A stretch of DNA of 5,967 nucleotides from positions 1 through 5,967 of the forward strand of contig JACQUE010000250.1 in NCBI GenBank assembly GCA_016210425.1. Direction: 5' to 3'. A program made the translations under genes and the position numbers. This DNA is from Chloroflexota bacterium (GTDB lineage Bacteria > Chloroflexota > Dehalococcoidia > JACQUE01). Below are positions 5,738-5,967 of the stretch, piece by piece; position 1 is the first letter of the stretch, and the number at the start of each line of letters is the position of its first letter. Below the pieces are notes generated by a model. That model had not been told where the DNA came from. It saw only the letters and a list, made by a program, of their open reading frames with translations, and did not search any database.

Positions 5738-5967
5738 CTATCTGCGGCGAAAGACCTTCTCCGGTCGCCATAGCCCCGAATCGGCGTCATAGCGCAGGAG
5801 CGCGAGCATTGTCCCCTCACGGGAGTAGGCCCTGCACCTCTCGCCCGGAGGCGGCTCGGCGAAGGAGGTAGAGGCGCCGGCGCCACCCGGTCGCATCTGC
5901 TGCCAGCGCAGCGGCTTACCCTCGAGAAGGGCCTTTTCATTCTCTTCGCCCACGATGGCAGCCTTCC
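5738..5967 (-). CDS. truB: tRNA pseudouridine-55 synthase TruB, C-terminal part (5' end outside window)
   Basis: The minus-strand frame is open from the window edge to TAG 5738-5740, giving about 76 residues. It includes the pattern ENEKALLEGKPLR, then about 30 residues later CRAYSREGTMLALLRYDADS, and ends WRPEKVFRRR. This matches the small C-terminal domain of bacterial TruB, which typically shows a short helix with LxxGxPL, a strand pair containing G-x-L-A, and a WRPxKVF end. TruB converts U55 in the T-loop of tRNAs to pseudouridine. The catalytic domain lies to the right of the window. The GTG at 5951-5953 is not a likely start, since the frame continues upstream as KAAI and no Shine-Dalgarno fits. 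The call rests on a short tail, so an unrelated protein with a similar tail cannot be fully excluded. Confidence 0.75.
   Translation of the reverse strand, partial: KAAIVGEENEKALLEGKPLRWQQMRPGGAGASTSFAEPPPGERCRAYSREGTMLALLRYDADSGLWRPEKVFRRR

Noticed and set aside
5491..5940. 149-codon open frame on the minus strand
   Set aside because: It overlaps the TruB tail, the small gene and the promoter between them in a different frame. Its product is rich in R, S, P and A, with no recognisable motif, as expected from GC-rich shadow frames.

Overview
The window (about 60% G+C by eye) carries six recognisable protein genes, five complete or nearly so and one cut by the right edge, plus a possible tail of a seventh at the left edge. 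The gene set, and in particular the tiny two-CxxC protein of the DUF5679 type, the TreT-type trehalose synthase and the stand-alone GltD-like flavoprotein with a ferredoxin tail, fits a Chloroflexota (Dehalococcoidia-like) bacterium. This assignment is an inference from recollection of protein families, not a database result.

Left half, plus strand: endonuclease IV (nfo, 27-881) starts with a 4-base ATGA overlap with a reading frame entering from the left edge, and ends at a hairpin terminator (915-941). A new transcription unit follows, with a candidate promoter at 949-977. It holds a GT4 trehalose synthase (treT, 1016-2260) and, 105 bases later, a two-domain universal stress protein (2366-3280). 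A perfect 11-bp hairpin (3310-3340) closes this unit and also serves the convergent gene on the other strand.

Right half, minus strand, read from right to left: the C-terminal end of TruB (5738-5967, cut by the window edge), then its own promoter and a 46-residue zinc-ribbon-like protein (5528-5668), then a terminator (5450-5471), then a separate promoter with a perfect 13-bp tandem repeat next to its -35 box. That promoter drives a 622-residue FAD/NAD(P)/Fe-S oxidoreductase (3434-5302), related to the glutamate synthase small subunit and ending in a ferredoxin-like domain.

Functionally the genes cover DNA repair (Nfo), compatible-solute synthesis and stress response (TreT, Usp), electron transfer (GltD-like protein) and tRNA modification (TruB). 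I see no phage, transposon, CRISPR, toxin or defence system and no RNA gene, and I do not claim a new multi-gene system. The items most worth a second look are the small DUF5679-type gene, the tandem-repeat promoter, the orphan multi-cluster oxidoreductase, and two hairpins that share loop sequence as well as stem.
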